From: Ascaris suum
Taxonomy: Eukaryota > Nematoda > Chromadorea > Rhabditida > Ascarididae
Reading direction: 5' to 3'
Length of the DNA: 64,000 bases
NCBI GenBank assembly: GCA_013433145.1
Contig: CM024168.1
Span: 3,658,001-3,722,000, forward strand
A model generated the notes under the pieces. That model had not been told where the DNA came from. It saw only the letters and a list, made by a program, of their open reading frames with translations, and made no database searches. Below are positions 62,253-64,000 of this stretch, in pieces. The stretch's first letter is position 1. Every line of letters starts with the position of its first letter. The position numbers and the translations under genes were made by a program.

Positions 62253-64000
62253 CTAAAAAAAACTTTGAGATTTCGCGTCTCGATAAATCACCATTCGGAT
62301 GAAATTATTATCAAATTTATTTCATTGGCACTCTGTTATTTATTTTCGATGTCGAATGTCTACCATAGTTTGCGTTCTAATTTCAGCAAAATATACGGCA
62401 GCAATAATTTACAGCAGCACTAATTAATTTTTTAAAAAACAGAAGTATAATAAAATGCGCTCTTTGCTATAGACAACGCTTGAGAAATTGGTTATTGTGC
62501 TGATTTTTTTTTTCTTAATTTTGTTCAGTTTGCTGTAATTTCACACCATTTTTGACCTTATCATATTCGTTTAATTATTTTCAAATAATATTAGTTAGGT
62601 ACTTAAAGAATTTTTGCCCTTCGAAACACTTGTCGATCGATCCGAATCATCTACGAGCAAACCTTTCCTCAATTTATGCAAATTTTTGAGAAATGTTCGA
62701 TGTTCCAAACTTCTGCCCGATCCTCACTTTTAAAAATGATACCAACTAGTGGCAAATTCATCCTGGCAATCAATAGAAATTGCCCAAGGATCTGATAAAA
62801 TTCATCCATTCGTAGCATTCGAAATCATTCGTCTCAAACTGAATTGATGGGCAGAGTAGCAGAGTATTCTCGGAAAGCTGATCTCAGAGTAGCCGAGTAT
62901 CTCAAACGAAGAAAAAAATAATAAAATTATCATGAAAGCAATTCGAAGGTGAACCGCATATAAACACTCAATTTTTATCATTGTGATGCGATGATTCAAC
63001 CATCATTCAGATAGTGGAGATTACTGAAAAAGAGCGGAATAGCCAAGCCTAGTTTTGTGACAATTTTGGCCAATGAGAGAGCAAATGAACGCATGAAAGC
63101 GAGCTGAAAACTACGCAAAGGCAAGCGAGGCGTTATGAAGATTTTTATTGCTATGGCAAATGAAATAAGCCAATAATTATGAAGTAAAAATAAACAAAAG
63201 TGATATATGACAAGCGATGTCGGCTTAAACGAATTCGACGACGATTATCATTTTTGTCTATCACTTCTTGGATCTTTTTGAGGAATGGCGCTGATCTCTT
63301 CTACCAACTTGCTTTCAGTACATTAAAGCTCATATGCTCATAAATTAACGTGATAGGACATGAGTCAAACAAAGTTTCGGCTGCACCTCACTATTTCCGC
63401 TTTACGTAATTCGAGACGATTAACACCCACTAACAATCTATGTTCATCTGCGCTCACTGCACATACGCCATTAAACAATGACTGCCATCAATATCCTGCC
63501 GAAGCACTCTGGCTTCCACCTACCAACCAAAAATCTCATCGTACTGCATCCTCAGTTTTTTTTTTTTCGCTCCATTTGGTCAACTTTTAAACGAATGAAC
63601 ACGCGTATTGCGCGTCAATTTGCCAGAGAAAACGACGAAATGTAGATGCAATTCCTCAGTCGCACTCACCCCGCTGAATGGTTGGTCACGCAAATCAACC
63701 GAGGTGGCGAAGCATGAGACATGCCTTTCTCTTTAATCATGGTAACCCATCGACCAACTTTCGAACGAATACCGAAATTTCAATCACTTCTGCAGGTATT
63801 TTTGCATCGGTATCTAAGAGGAAAAATCATCTTTTGCTGCAGAGTAGAAGGGTTATCCGGATGACTTAAAAAATGAAGGCATTGTTCTGCAATATTCTAA
63901 TTTTTGTTGCCGGCTTGTGAAATAAGTCAGTTATACCTTACAACTGGCCAGTAACGGTCTGACAATGAAGAAGCAAGCGCACAGTAAGCAGCGAAGTCCT
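62253..64000 (-). other. upstream intron sequence of the channel gene
   Basis: No first-pore (TIGYG-type) exon was found on the minus strand. The plus-strand open frames at 63360-63590 and 63678-63869 have no splice or family support. The interval is probably intron, with the 5' exons to the right of the window. Confidence 0.5.

Overview
This is eukaryotic DNA, almost certainly from a nematode. The genes are broken into short exons by AT-rich introns. Splice acceptors are of the TTTTCAG type, and two first exons start right behind an acceptor-like site, as expected for spliced-leader genes. The exons of the best gene encode a protein close, residue by residue, to Caenorhabditis elegans AHR-1. 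Introns of 0.3 to 8 kb, long TA microsatellites and a repeat-rich flank point to a large, repeat-bearing genome (perhaps a parasitic or strongylid-type worm). That placement is inference. Gene models were built by hand from open frames, splice consensus and codon-phase continuity.

Layout: 1-8.6 kb is GC-richer, repeat-derived sequence with no convincing gene. It holds an inverted repeat pair (5-97 and 2231-2324) and diverged direct repeats. At 8.67-8.91 kb a Ser-rich exon on the minus strand looks like the start of an unrecognised gene, and a GC-rich island with two CRE palindromes (11.84-12.11 kb) may be its promoter. From 41.66 down to 14.76 kb the minus strand carries a complete 18-exon ahr-1 gene (aryl hydrocarbon receptor, bHLH-PAS), including a 13-residue first exon 8.4 kb from the next one and a small last exon with the conserved ISEVTN tail. 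Upstream lies a GC-rich, CRE- and XRE-bearing region (42.5-42.95 kb). From 45.06 kb a plus-strand gene of eight coding exons encodes a mostly helical 250- or 275-residue protein of unknown family with two possible last exons. Convergent to it, 62.25-55.53 kb (minus) holds the 3' half of a two-pore-domain (TWK/K2P) potassium channel gene whose 5' exons lie outside the window or were missed.

The genes do not form a pathway. ahr-1 and the helical-protein gene are head to head and may share a regulatory interval; the helical-protein gene and the channel gene are tail to tail. The most interesting points are dioxin-response-like TTGCGTG elements around the ahr-1 start and in its introns (possible autoregulation), a K2P second pore loop without the usual GxG selectivity motif, and phase-matched alternative last exons in the helical-protein gene.
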